Of a stretch of 8,099 nt of DNA, positions 1 through 6,909 are shown one piece after another. The notes beneath the pieces were generated by a model. The model worked only from the letters and a program-made list of their open reading frames with translations, was not told the origin of the DNA and did not search any database. Numbering within the stretch: position 1 is the stretch's first letter; each line of letters opens with the position of its first letter. Position numbers and translations under genes: made by a program. Source of the stretch: Betaproteobacteria bacterium (GTDB taxonomy: Bacteria > Pseudomonadota > Gammaproteobacteria > Burkholderiales > Burkholderiaceae_C); the NCBI GenBank assembly GCA_009925955.1, contig RFPX01000053.1:1-8099 (forward strand), given 5' to 3'.

Positions 1-46
1 CCGATCCGATGCGAACCGCCGTGGGCTACATCGGTGCGGACGCCAA

Positions 47-73
47 CCTCGGTCGGGGAAAGTCCGGCCGAGG
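47..73 (+). other. GC-rich hairpin in the leader upstream of ndk
   Basis: Arms 47-56 (CCTCGGTCGG) and 64-73 (CCGGCCGAGG) pair over 10 positions with one T-G wobble, around a 7-base loop. It could mark the end of an upstream gene or be a leader structure. No T-run follows the second arm, so it is not a canonical intrinsic terminator. The role is unknown; only the ability to pair is seen. Confidence 0.4.
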
Positions 74-94
74 CCGGCGCGGACGCTGATGAAC

Positions 95-100
95 TAAAAT
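95..100 (+). promoter_or_regulatory. Possible -10 element of the ndk promoter
   Basis: TAAAAT lies in a short AT-rich island about 37 bases before the ndk start codon, in an otherwise very GC-rich stretch. It matches the sigma-70 -10 consensus TATAAT at five of six positions. No recognisable TTGACA-like -35 hexamer sits 16-18 bases upstream (that stretch is GC-rich), so the call rests on the -10 alone. If real, transcription would begin near 106-108 and could serve the whole downstream gene set. Confidence 0.4.
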
Positions 101-136
101 CCGAAACTTTGCTCAATTCCTACCCGGAGAAGAAAA

Positions 137-562
137 ATGGCGATCGAACGCACCCTGTCCATCATCAAGCCCGATGCCGTGGCCAAGAACGTGATTGGGC
201 AGATCTACGCCCGTTTTGAGGGCGCTGGTCTGAAGGTCGTGGCCGCCAAGATGGCCCACCTGTCGCGCGGCGAAGCCGAGCAGTTCTATGCCGTTCACAA
301 GGCACGCCCGTTCTTCAAGGATCTGGTGGATTTCATGGTCTCCGGCCCGGTGATGATCCAGGTGCTGGAAGGCGAAAGCGCCATTGCCAAGAACCGCGAG
401 CTCATGGGAGCCACCGACCCCAAGAAGGCTGAGAAGGGCACCATCCGCGCCGACTTCGCCGACAGCATCGACGCCAACGCCGTTCACGGTTCGGATGCAC
501 CGGAAACCGCAGCCGTGGAAGTGGCGTTCTTCTTCCCCGGCATGAACGTTTACAGCCGCTGA
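137..562 (+). CDS. ndk: Nucleoside diphosphate kinase
   Basis: Ndk transfers the gamma-phosphate of ATP to nucleoside diphosphates through a phosphohistidine intermediate, keeping cytosolic (d)NTP pools balanced. The 141-residue product has the normal bacterial length. The catalytic histidine is His117 in the signature NAVHGSD (114-120). The nucleotide-binding residues of the family are all in place: Lys11, Tyr51, Phe59, Arg87, Thr93, Arg104 and Asn114. The ATG is preceded by GGAG at 126-129 with 7-base spacing, the clearest ribosome binding site in the window, and the protein begins MAIERTLSIIKPDAV as in typical homologs. It is the first gene of the run. A TAAAAT element upstream may be its promoter. 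Identification is secure. Confidence 0.98.
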   Translation: MAIERTLSIIKPDAVAKNVIGQIYARFEGAGLKVVAAKMAHLSRGEAEQFYAVHKARPFFKDLVDFMVSGPVMIQVLEGESAIAKNRELMGATDPKKAEKGTIRADFADSIDANAVHGSDAPETAAVEVAFFFPGMNVYSR

Positions 563-568
563 GCCACA

Positions 569-586
569 CGCCGGCGGCCGCCGGCG
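569..586. repeat. 18-base perfect palindrome between ndk and rlmN
   Basis: CGCCGGCGGCCGCCGGCG equals its own reverse complement. It begins 6 bases after the ndk stop and ends 22 bases before the chosen rlmN ATG. As RNA it could fold as a 7-bp all-GC stem with a GGCC loop. No T-run follows, so it is unlikely to be a full intrinsic terminator. It may stabilise the ndk 3' end, attenuate readthrough, or affect rlmN translation. Only the symmetry is directly seen. Confidence 0.6.
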
Positions 587-608
587 GTTGAGTTTCGGCT
601 CACCTCCC

Positions 609-1733
609 ATGATCAACCTGCTTGACTTCGACCGTGATGGGCTGACCCGCTGGTGTGTTGAGCAGGGGGAGAAGCCCTTTCGGGCCACCCAGTTGTTTCG
701 CTGGATCCACCAGCGTGGCGTGGCCGATGTGGACCAGATGACCGACCTGGCCAAGCCCTGGCGCCAAAAGCTGCGGGGCTTGGCTTCGGTGGTGCCCTTG
801 CAGGCCATCAGCGAACAGGTTTCGCGGGATGGCACCGTCAAATGGCTCTTCGATGTCGGCGCTGGCAACGCGGTGGAGACCGTGTTCATCCCGGAAGACG
901 ACCGGGGCACCCTGTGCGTATCCTCCCAGGCCGGATGTGCAGTGGCCTGCCGTTTTTGCTCTACGGGCCACCAGGGCTTCAGCCGAAACCTGAGCACCGG
1001 TGAAATCCTGGCCCAACTCTGGCACGCCGAGCACCACCTTCGCCGCCGCTTGGGTTTGTCCGAGGGTGAACGCGCCGTCACCAACGTGGTGATGATGGGC
1101 ATGGGAGAGCCGCTGCAGAACTACAGCGCCTTGGTGCCCGCTCTCAAAGCGATGTTGGACGACCACGGCTATGGCTTGTCTCGGCGCAGGGTGACCGTCA
1201 GCACCTCCGGCGTGGTGCCCATGATCGAGCGCTTGATGAACGACTGTCCGGTGGCGCTGGCGGTGAGCCTGCATGCGCCCAACGACGCCTTGCGCGAGCA
1301 CTTGGTGCCGCTCAACCGCAAGTACCCCTTGGCCGAGCTGATGGCGGCGTGCAGGGCCTATTTGGCCGCCGCCCCCCGGGACTTCATCACCTTCGAGTAC
1401 TGCATGCTTGACGGGGTCAATGACCATCCTGAACACGCTCGGGCGCTGCTGGACCTGGTCCGGGGCAGCCAGGTCCCTTGCAAGTTCAACCTGATCCCCT
1501 TCAACCCCTTCCCGGCATCCGGCCTCCAGCGTTCCCCCCGTGAGCGGGTGGTGGCCTTTGCGGAAGTGCTTCAGAATGGGGGCATCGTGACCACCATACG
1601 CAAAACCCGCGGCGACGACATCGAAGCCGCCTGCGGTCAATTGGCCGGTGAGGTGCAGGACCGCACTCGCGTGCAGATCCGCCTGGCCGACCGCCGTTCG
1701 ATGCCCCCTCAGGTGCCCGCGCAGACGCCATGA
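609..1733 (+). CDS. rlmN: Dual-specificity 23S rRNA/tRNA adenine-C2 methyltransferase RlmN
   Basis: RlmN is a radical SAM enzyme that methylates C2 of A2503 in 23S rRNA and of A37 in a set of tRNAs, through a methylated-cysteine intermediate. From the ATG at 609 the product has 374 residues. The [4Fe-4S] motif CxxxCxxC is Cys110, Cys114 and Cys117 (in QAGCAVACRFCSTGHQGF). The SAM-binding GMGEP motif is at 164-168. The conserved C-terminal mechanistic cysteine is Cys342, in TRGDDIEAACGQL. The N-terminal domain keeps the GEKPFRATQLFRWIHQRG signature. The frame is also open from a TTG at 588, but the protein normally begins just before NLLDFD, so the ATG at 609 (MINLLDFD) is preferred. Neither start has a good Shine-Dalgarno. 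The stop overlaps the next gene by 4 bases (ATGA). Confidence 0.96.
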   Translation: MINLLDFDRDGLTRWCVEQGEKPFRATQLFRWIHQRGVADVDQMTDLAKPWRQKLRGLASVVPLQAISEQVSRDGTVKWLFDVGAGNAVETVFIPEDDRGTLCVSSQAGCAVACRFCSTGHQGFSRNLSTGEILAQLWHAEHHLRRRLGLSEGERAVTNVVMMGMGEPLQNYSALVPALKAMLDDHGYGLSRRRVTVSTSGVVPMIERLMNDCPVALAVSLHAPNDALREHLVPLNRKYPLAELMAACRAYLAAAPRDFITFEYCMLDGVNDHPEHARALLDLVRGSQVPCKFNLIPFNPFPASGLQRSPRERVVAFAEVLQNGGIVTTIRKTRGDDIEAACGQLAGEVQDRTRVQIRLADRRSMPPQVPAQTP

Positions 1734-2554
1734 TCTTCACGCCGAACGGTCGCCGCTGGTTCAGGGCATCTGCATCGGTGCTCGTTTGGGTGATGGCAGG
1801 GGTTGCGGCCGTGCCGGTTGCGGCCTCTGCACCCACGGCCCTGTCAGCCGATATCCGCACGGCTTCAGACCAAGGCCAGGCCGAGCGTCGCGCCTGGGTG
1901 CGTCTGGAGTTGGCATCGGCCTATTTCGCTCGGGGCCAGGTCACCACCGCCTTGGATGAACTCAAACAGGCCTTGGCCCTGTACCCCCAACTGGCCGAGG
2001 GACTGAACCTTCGGGCGCTCATTTACGCCAGCCTGGGCCAGGACGACCGCGCACAAGACAGCTTCGACCGCGCCCTGGCACTGGCACCGCAGGACGGCTC
2101 CATTTGGCACAACCAAGGTTGGTTCTGGTGCCAGCGCGCCCAGTACGGGCCGGCCCAGGAGGCCTTCGGCAAGGCCCTGGCGCAGGCGCTGTACACCGGG
2201 CAGGCCAAGACGCGGCTCGCCCAAGGGGTTTGCCTGGCGCAGGCCGGGCTTGAAGAGCAGGCCATCGACGTGTTGCGCGGCGCCTTCGCCTCCGATCCGG
2301 GGCAGCCGGCTTTGGCGGTCAACCTGGCCCACTTGCTGGCCCGCCGAGGCCATTTCGAAGAGGCGGCCGCCTACATCCGACATGTGAACCGGGAACCGGC
2401 CTGGCTGAGCGCCCAAACCCTGTGGTTGGGCGCACGCGTGGAGCATGGCCTGGGTGATGACCGCGCCGCCCAAGCCTTGCTCCAGCGGCTGCGCCAGCAG
2501 TTCCCACAAGCACCGCAGGCCTGGGCCGCCGAGCGTGGAGCGTTCGATGAGTGA
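1730..2554 (+). CDS. pilW: Type IV pilus biogenesis/stability TPR protein, PilW/PilF family
   Basis: Members of this family are periplasm-facing TPR proteins, normally outer-membrane lipoproteins, that act as pilotins for the PilQ secretin or stabilise type IV pili. The 274-residue product has an N-terminal export signal (basic 8-12, hydrophobic about 16-33). TPR-like helices follow at about 57-88, 91-120, 125-152, 162-190 and 195-222, with typical pairs such as AYFARGQ...ALDELKQALALYP. The only cysteines are Cys134 and Cys168, so there is no lipobox cysteine. A signal peptidase I site around 32-40 (VAA/S or LSA/D) is more plausible. The ATG overlaps the rlmN stop by 4 bases, suggesting coupled translation, and rodZ overlaps the 3' end. 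Position between rlmN and rodZ fits the pilus TPR gene of betaproteobacteria. The family call is good; the pilotin role is inferred. Confidence 0.85.
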   Translation: MIFTPNGRRWFRASASVLVWVMAGVAAVPVAASAPTALSADIRTASDQGQAERRAWVRLELASAYFARGQVTTALDELKQALALYPQLAEGLNLRALIYASLGQDDRAQDSFDRALALAPQDGSIWHNQGWFWCQRAQYGPAQEAFGKALAQALYTGQAKTRLAQGVCLAQAGLEEQAIDVLRGAFASDPGQPALAVNLAHLLARRGHFEEAAAYIRHVNREPAWLSAQTLWLGARVEHGLGDDRAAQALLQRLRQQFPQAPQAWAAERGAFDE

Positions 2555-3467
2555 TGCATCCTCCTCAACCCCCCCGACCCCGGCTGGTGCAGCCACCCAC
2601 ACCGGGCAGGCAGGGCCCTTGGTGCGCGCTGCCCGGGAGGCGCGTGGCCAAAGCCTTCAGCACCTGTCGGTGCTGCTGAAGATTTCCGAGCGTCGCCTCC
2701 AGGCTTTTGAAGAGGAGCGTTGGAGCGAGGTGGGTGACCGCACCTTCATTCGCGCCCTGGCGCAGCGGCTGTGCCGGCTCCTGGGGCTGGACCCTCAGCC
2801 CATCTTGCAGTCGCTGCCCGCGCCCGTGGTGGAGCCCATGCGGTCCATCGACCGCAGCGCTTCCACGCTGGCCGGTTCGGCCGGTTCCCTGTCCGCGTCA
2901 GGCGCCATGCGCCTGGCCCCGATGGAAGACCGCCGCTCGGGCGCTGCCTGGTTCACACCGGTTCGGGCCGGGGTGGCGGTGATTCTCTTGGCCGCGGGGG
3001 CGCTGGCCCTGTTGCCCGCGGACACTTGGGGCCCTACAACTGAGCACGCGCCGCCTGCACAGCCCACTCCATCGGCGCCGTCCGCTGAGCCTGCTCAGGC
3101 CGCTGCGCCCGAGGGGGCTGCATCGGCCCCAGCGGAAGGAGTGGCCACGACGCCGGCGGTGGTGGCTGCGTCTGAACCCGCTGCGGTGTCACCCGCCGTG
3201 CAGGCGGTGCCCGCCATGCCGATGAGCGCAGCCGCCGGCCTGCAGCTGACGGCCCGTCAAGACACCTGGGTGCAGGTCAGCGATGCCAAGGGCGTGGTCC
3301 TGATGTCGCGCCTTCTGCGCAGCGGGGAAACTGTGGGCGTCGAGGGTGCGCGGCCCTTGCGGCTTCGCGTGGGCAATGCGGCCGGCACCGAGGCCCGTTG
3401 GCTGGGCCGCGTTGTGCCCCTGGAAGACGTTCAACGCAACAATGTGGCCGATGTCGAGTTGCCCTGA
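2547..3467 (+). CDS. rodZ: Cytoskeletal protein RodZ (Xre-type HTH, one TM, DUF4115 C-terminus)
   Basis: RodZ links cytoplasmic MreB filaments to the periplasmic cell-wall synthesis machinery and helps set rod shape. The 306-residue product has the family layout. A short disordered tail precedes a cytoplasmic helix-turn-helix domain at about 23-90 (LVRAAREARGQSLQHLSVLL, then a WSEVGDRTFIRALAQRLCRLLG segment). One membrane helix lies at about 139-157 (GVAVILLAAGALALL). An Ala/Pro-rich periplasmic linker runs about 165-228, and a beta-rich DUF4115-type domain fills 230-306 (LQLTARQDTWVQVSDAKG). The frame is open further upstream, but the ATG at 2547 is chosen because GGAG at 2537-2540 sits 6 bases before it and the HTH domain begins soon after. 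It overlaps the pilW-like stop by 8 bases. As in enterobacteria, ispG follows. Direct DNA binding is not implied by the HTH fold. Confidence 0.9.
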   Translation: MSDASSSTPPTPAGAATHTGQAGPLVRAAREARGQSLQHLSVLLKISERRLQAFEEERWSEVGDRTFIRALAQRLCRLLGLDPQPILQSLPAPVVEPMRSIDRSASTLAGSAGSLSASGAMRLAPMEDRRSGAAWFTPVRAGVAVILLAAGALALLPADTWGPTTEHAPPAQPTPSAPSAEPAQAAAPEGAASAPAEGVATTPAVVAASEPAAVSPAVQAVPAMPMSAAAGLQLTARQDTWVQVSDAKGVVLMSRLLRSGETVGVEGARPLRLRVGNAAGTEARWLGRVVPLEDVQRNNVADVELP

Positions 3468-3509
3468 AGGCAGCCCCGTCATCCCTTTGATCCTGCGGGA
3501 GCCCCCACC

Positions 3510-4805
3510 ATGAACACGCCGCCATCCCATGTCCACCCAAAGGCCGACCCCTGCGCTGGCGAGGTGCCTATTGGCATTGCACAGGCCCATCGACGGCTGC
3601 GCCGCCAGGCCCAGGTTCGAACCGGCACCGAAGTCCTGACCATCGGTGGCGATGCACCGGTGCGGGTGCAGTCCATGACCAACACCGATACGGTGGACGT
3701 CATTGAAACCGCCATCCAGGTCAAGGAGCTGGCACAGGCCGGCTCGGAACTGGTGCGCATCACCGTCAACACGCCCGAGGCCGCAGCGGCGGTGCCGGCC
3801 ATCCGCGAACAGCTCGACAAGATGGGCATCCTGGTGCCACTGGTGGGCGATTTCCACTACAACGGCCACCGCCTGCTCACCGATTTCCCAGAATGCGCAC
3901 AGGCCCTGAGCAAGTACCGCATCAACCCTGGCAATGTGGGCAAAGGGGAGAAAAAGGACAAACAGTTCGCCATGATGGTCGAAGCGGCCATCCGCCATGG
4001 CCACAAGCCGGTGCGCATCGGGGTGAACTGGGGCAGCTTGGACCAGGAGTTGCTGGCCGAGTTGATGGACGACAACGCCCGCCGGGCGCAGCCCTGGGAT
4101 GCGCGGCAGGTGATGTACGACGCGCTGGTGAGATCGGCCCTGCAGTCGGCCGATTTGGCACGAGACATCGGCCTGGACCCCAACCAGATCATCATCAGCT
4201 GCAAGGTCAGCGGCGTGCAAGACCTGATCAGCGTGTACCGCGCGCTGGCCGATCGTTGCGACTACGCCCTGCACCTGGGCTTGACCGAAGCGGGCATGGG
4301 CACGCGGGGCACGGTGGCCTCGGCGGCGGCGCTGAGTGTGCTGCTGCAGGAAGGTATCGGCGACACCATCCGGGTGAGCCTCACACCCCAGCCGGGCGAG
4401 TCGCGCACGCAGGAGGTGGTGGTGGCCCTGGAGATCCTGCAGGCCCTCGGTTTGCGGCAATTCAACCCCAGTGTCACCGCCTGCCCAGGGTGCGGCCGCA
4501 CCACCAGCACCACCTTCCAGGAATTGGCCAAGCAGATCGATGACTACTTGCGCGCGCAGATGCCCGTGTGGCGTGACCGTTTCCCTGGTGTGGAAGGCAT
4601 GAAGGTGGCCGTGATGGGCTGCATCGTGAACGGCCCAGGTGAGAGCAAGCATGCCGACATCGGCATCAGCCTGCCGGGCACCGGCGAGGCGCCCGCCGCG
4701 CCGGTGTTCATCGACGGCCAGAAGGCCATGACCCTGCGCGGCGACGGCATCGTGCAGGAGTTCCAACACATCGTAGAACAGTACATCGAGCGCCGATATG
4801 GTTGA
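3510..4805 (+). CDS. ispG: 4-hydroxy-3-methylbut-2-en-1-yl diphosphate synthase (MEP pathway)
   Basis: IspG (GcpE) is the cytosolic [4Fe-4S] enzyme that reductively opens MEcPP to HMBPP, the second-last step of the non-mevalonate isoprenoid pathway. The 431-residue product has the TIM-barrel half (about 30-290), with VQSMTNTDT at 53-61 and KYRINPGNVG at 135-144. The C-terminal iron-sulfur half has cluster ligands Cys325 and Cys328 (TACPGCGRT) and Cys371 (MGCIVNGPGE), plus the conserved Glu378. It is longer than the roughly 370-residue E. coli enzyme. The difference is an N-terminal extension and an insert around 185-230, a length I associate with betaproteobacterial forms. The ATG has GGGAG at 3497-3501 with 8-base spacing. 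A 42-base gap separates it from rodZ, and its stop overlaps hisS by 8 bases. Confidence 0.97.
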   Translation: MNTPPSHVHPKADPCAGEVPIGIAQAHRRLRRQAQVRTGTEVLTIGGDAPVRVQSMTNTDTVDVIETAIQVKELAQAGSELVRITVNTPEAAAAVPAIREQLDKMGILVPLVGDFHYNGHRLLTDFPECAQALSKYRINPGNVGKGEKKDKQFAMMVEAAIRHGHKPVRIGVNWGSLDQELLAELMDDNARRAQPWDARQVMYDALVRSALQSADLARDIGLDPNQIIISCKVSGVQDLISVYRALADRCDYALHLGLTEAGMGTRGTVASAAALSVLLQEGIGDTIRVSLTPQPGESRTQEVVVALEILQALGLRQFNPSVTACPGCGRTTSTTFQELAKQIDDYLRAQMPVWRDRFPGVEGMKVAVMGCIVNGPGESKHADIGISLPGTGEAPAAPVFIDGQKAMTLRGDGIVQEFQHIVEQYIERRYG

Positions 4806-6114
4806 GCGAATTGCCGGCGTCAAGGGGATGAACGATCTCCTGCCGCCCGACAGTGCACAGTGGGACTGGCTCGAGGAGCGCGTGCGCTCGGTGATGCAGC
4901 GTTGGGGCTATCAGGGTCTGCGCACGCCCATCGTGGAGCCCACGGCCCTGTTCGTGCGCGGACTGGGCGAGGTGACCGACATCGTCGAGAAGGAGATGTA
5001 TTCCTTCGTCGACCGGCTCAACGGAGACCCGTTGACCCTGCGCCCGGAGGGCACGGCGGGCGTGGTGCGCGCCACGATTGAACACAAGCTGCTGTACGAA
5101 GGCGGCAAGCGCCTGTACTACGTAGGGCCCATGTTCCGCCACGAGCGGCCGCAAAAGGGCCGCTACCGCCAGTTCCACCAGGTGGGCGTTGAGGTACTGG
5201 GGTGGCCCGGCCCTGATGTGGACGCCGAAGTGATCCTGTTGGTGCGCGCCCTTTGGAAGGAGCTCGGCCTGCAGGAAGGCCGAGATGTCCATCTGGAACT
5301 CAACAGTTTGGGCCAGCCCGCGGAGCGCGCCGCGCACCGCCAGGCCCTCATTGCGCACTTCGAGGCGCACGCATCCTCACTGGACGAGGAAGCGCTGCGG
5401 CGGCTGCACACCAACCCGCTGCGGGTGTTGGACAGCAAACACCCCGCCGTGCAAGCGGTGGCCGAAACGGCGCCCCGTCTGCTCGACTTCCTGGGCCCCG
5501 AATCGCAGGCGCACTTGGACGCCGTGCGCGCGGTTTTGGAGGCCTGCGCAGTGCCTTACCGCATCAACCCCCGCTTGGTTCGGGGCATGGATTACTACAA
5601 CCTCACCGTGTTCGAGTGGGTCACGGACCAGCTGGGTGCACAGGGCACCGTCTGCGGGGGCGGGCGCTACGACGGTCTCATGGAGCAGCTTGGCGGCAAG
5701 CCGGCTCCGGCGGTGGGTTGGGGCTTGGGCATCGAGCGGCTGTTGCTGCTCCTGCAGGCTTTGGGTCGTATCCCGGCACCCGTGCCGCCCGACGTCTACG
5801 CCATCGTGCCCGATGCTGCTGCCATGGCGCCGGCCATGGTTACCCTTGAGACCCTGCGGCAGGCCGGCGTGCGCGCCGTACTGCACGCCGCAGGCGAGCA
5901 GGGGCCGGGCAGCATGAAGTCCCAGTTCCGCAAGGCCGATGCCAGCGGCGCACGGTTTGCCCTCGTGTTCGGCGGCGATGAACTGGCCGCCGGCGAGGTG
6001 ACCCTCAAGCCCCTGCGCGACGGACAGGCCCATCAACAGCGGCATTCCTTGGCCGACGTGGCGAGCTGGGCAGCCAGCCTGCTGCCCGGCAGCGATAATC
6101 AAGGGTTGGCTTGA
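4798..6114 (+). CDS. hisS: Histidyl-tRNA synthetase
   Basis: HisS is a class IIa, dimeric cytosolic enzyme that attaches histidine to tRNA-His. The 438-residue product has the normal length. Its N-terminus is typical (IAGVKGMNDLLP). Class II motif 1 is around 40-50 (GLRTPIVEPTA). Motif 2 is at 110-131 (GPMFRHERPQKGRYRQFHQV, with Arg114 and Glu116). The histidine-specific loop RGMDYYNLTVFEW is at 262-274 with catalytic Arg262. GGGRYDGL is at 287-294. Motif 3 is GWGLGIERL at 307-315. The C-terminal anticodon-binding domain spans about 330-425. The ATG lies inside the ispG 3' end (8-base overlap), with only a weak GAG 7 bases upstream, so translation is probably coupled to ispG. Identification is secure. 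Confidence 0.98.
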   Translation: MVERIAGVKGMNDLLPPDSAQWDWLEERVRSVMQRWGYQGLRTPIVEPTALFVRGLGEVTDIVEKEMYSFVDRLNGDPLTLRPEGTAGVVRATIEHKLLYEGGKRLYYVGPMFRHERPQKGRYRQFHQVGVEVLGWPGPDVDAEVILLVRALWKELGLQEGRDVHLELNSLGQPAERAAHRQALIAHFEAHASSLDEEALRRLHTNPLRVLDSKHPAVQAVAETAPRLLDFLGPESQAHLDAVRAVLEACAVPYRINPRLVRGMDYYNLTVFEWVTDQLGAQGTVCGGGRYDGLMEQLGGKPAPAVGWGLGIERLLLLLQALGRIPAPVPPDVYAIVPDAAAMAPAMVTLETLRQAGVRAVLHAAGEQGPGSMKSQFRKADASGARFALVFGGDELAAGEVTLKPLRDGQAHQQRHSLADVASWAASLLPGSDNQGLA

Positions 6115-6119
6115 GGCCA

Positions 6120-6133
6120 GGGCCGGTTGGCCC
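6120..6133 (+). other. Small GC hairpin between hisS and yfgM
   Basis: GGGCC (6120-6124) and GGCCC (6129-6133) form a perfect 5-bp stem around a GGTT loop, 5 bases after the hisS stop. No T-run follows, so a terminator is unlikely. It may only reflect high GC content. It sits in the 54-base gap before yfgM, where no strong Shine-Dalgarno is seen. Confidence 0.25.
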
Positions 6134-6168
6134 CGCTTCAGGCAAGATCCACCCACCACACATTTCCC

Positions 6169-6909
6169 ATGGCCTCACAACTCGATCTGCAAGAGCAGGA
6201 ACAGCTGGACCAACTCAGGGCGTTCTGGAACCGTTGGGGCAACCTGCTGACCTGGGCGCTGACCTTGGTGCTGCTGGCCTTTGCCGGCTACAACGGATGG
6301 CAGTGGTGGCAACGCGACCAGGGCCAAAAGGCCAGTGCCCTGCATGCGGAACTGGAGCGTGCGGCGCAGGAAGGCGAGACCGAGCGTGTCAAGGCCGCCT
6401 GGTCTGACCTCAAGGCCCGCTACGCCGGGACGGCTTATGCCGCTCAAGGGGCGCTGGTGGCCGCCAAGGCCTTGATCGACAAGGGGCAGGCCCCGCAGGC
6501 GATCGAGCCCTTGCAGTGGGCGGCGGATGCCGCCCGTGATGAAGGACTCAAGGCCGTGGCCCGGCTGCGCTGGGCGGGTGTGTTGCTCGACCAAGCCAAG
6601 GCCGAAGAAGCCTTGGCGGTCTTGGACAAGGCCAAGGGCTTGGGGTTTGACGCCCTCGTCGAAGACCGGCGCGGCGACGCGCTGGTGGCCCTGGGCAAAG
6701 CCGATGAGGCGCGTGAGGCCTTCAAGGCTGCCTACAAGGCGTTCCCGGCCGACCTGGATTACCGGCGCCTGTTGGAGGCCAAGCTGATGGCCTTGGGTGT
6801 CGACCCGGCAACCGTGGTGCCCCCGCCGGCCAAGGACGCGGGCCCGGGCAGCAAGGCATCGGCCGACAAGGCCGCGCAGGCCACCGAACTGAAGCGGGAG
6901 ATGGCATGA
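6169..6909 (+). CDS. yfgM: YfgM family inner-membrane TPR protein (ancillary SecYEG/periplasmic chaperone partner)
   Basis: YfgM proteins are anchored in the inner membrane with a large periplasmic TPR-like domain. In E. coli YfgM associates with the SecYEG translocon and PpiD and helps hand over secreted proteins. From the ATG at 6169 the product has 246 residues. A short cytoplasmic N-terminus (MASQLDLQEQEQLDQLRAFW, typical of the family) is followed by one membrane helix at about 25-42 (NLLTWALTLVLLAFAGY). The alpha-helical repeat domain runs about 52-210, and a Pro/Ala/Lys-rich tail from 215. The frame is open upstream to a TTG at 6127, but the family N-terminus starts at 6169. No clear Shine-Dalgarno is visible. 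The stop overlaps the bamB ATG by 4 bases, matching the conserved yfgM-bamB pairing. The exact molecular role in this organism is inferred. Confidence 0.9.
   Translation: MASQLDLQEQEQLDQLRAFWNRWGNLLTWALTLVLLAFAGYNGWQWWQRDQGQKASALHAELERAAQEGETERVKAAWSDLKARYAGTAYAAQGALVAAKALIDKGQAPQAIEPLQWAADAARDEGLKAVARLRWAGVLLDQAKAEEALAVLDKAKGLGFDALVEDRRGDALVALGKADEAREAFKAAYKAFPADLDYRRLLEAKLMALGVDPATVVPPPAKDAGPGSKASADKAAQATELKREMA

Noticed and set aside
3..89. A possible 3' end of an upstream plus-strand gene (28 codons ending at TGA 87-89)
   Set aside because: It is too short to identify. At least one other frame is also open over most of this stretch, and the sequence could equally be non-coding leader.
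113..1102. A 329-codon minus-strand frame across ndk and the 5' half of rlmN
   Set aside because: It is fully antisense to two secure genes and across their intergenic gap. The composition is typical of shadow frames and no motif is visible.
2445..2546. A 34-codon N-terminal extension of RodZ from an upstream ATG
   Set aside because: It lies wholly inside the pilW-like gene. The ATG at 2547 has a proper GGAG at 6-base spacing and gives the usual RodZ length and layout.
3027..3230. The Ala/Pro-rich low-complexity stretch as a possible repeat or recombination site
   Set aside because: It is the periplasmic linker of RodZ, expected to be disordered and Ala/Pro-rich. No exact tandem DNA repeat was seen.
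3189..4823. A 544-codon open frame on the minus strand across ispG and the end of rodZ
   Set aside because: It is antisense to well-identified ispG. Long antisense frames are common in GC-rich coding DNA, and its translation is His/Gln/Gly-rich without a recognisable domain.
5377..6159. A 260-codon minus-strand frame opposite the 3' part of hisS
   Set aside because: It mirrors the conserved hisS frame, has no recognisable domain or start context, and is explained by GC bias.
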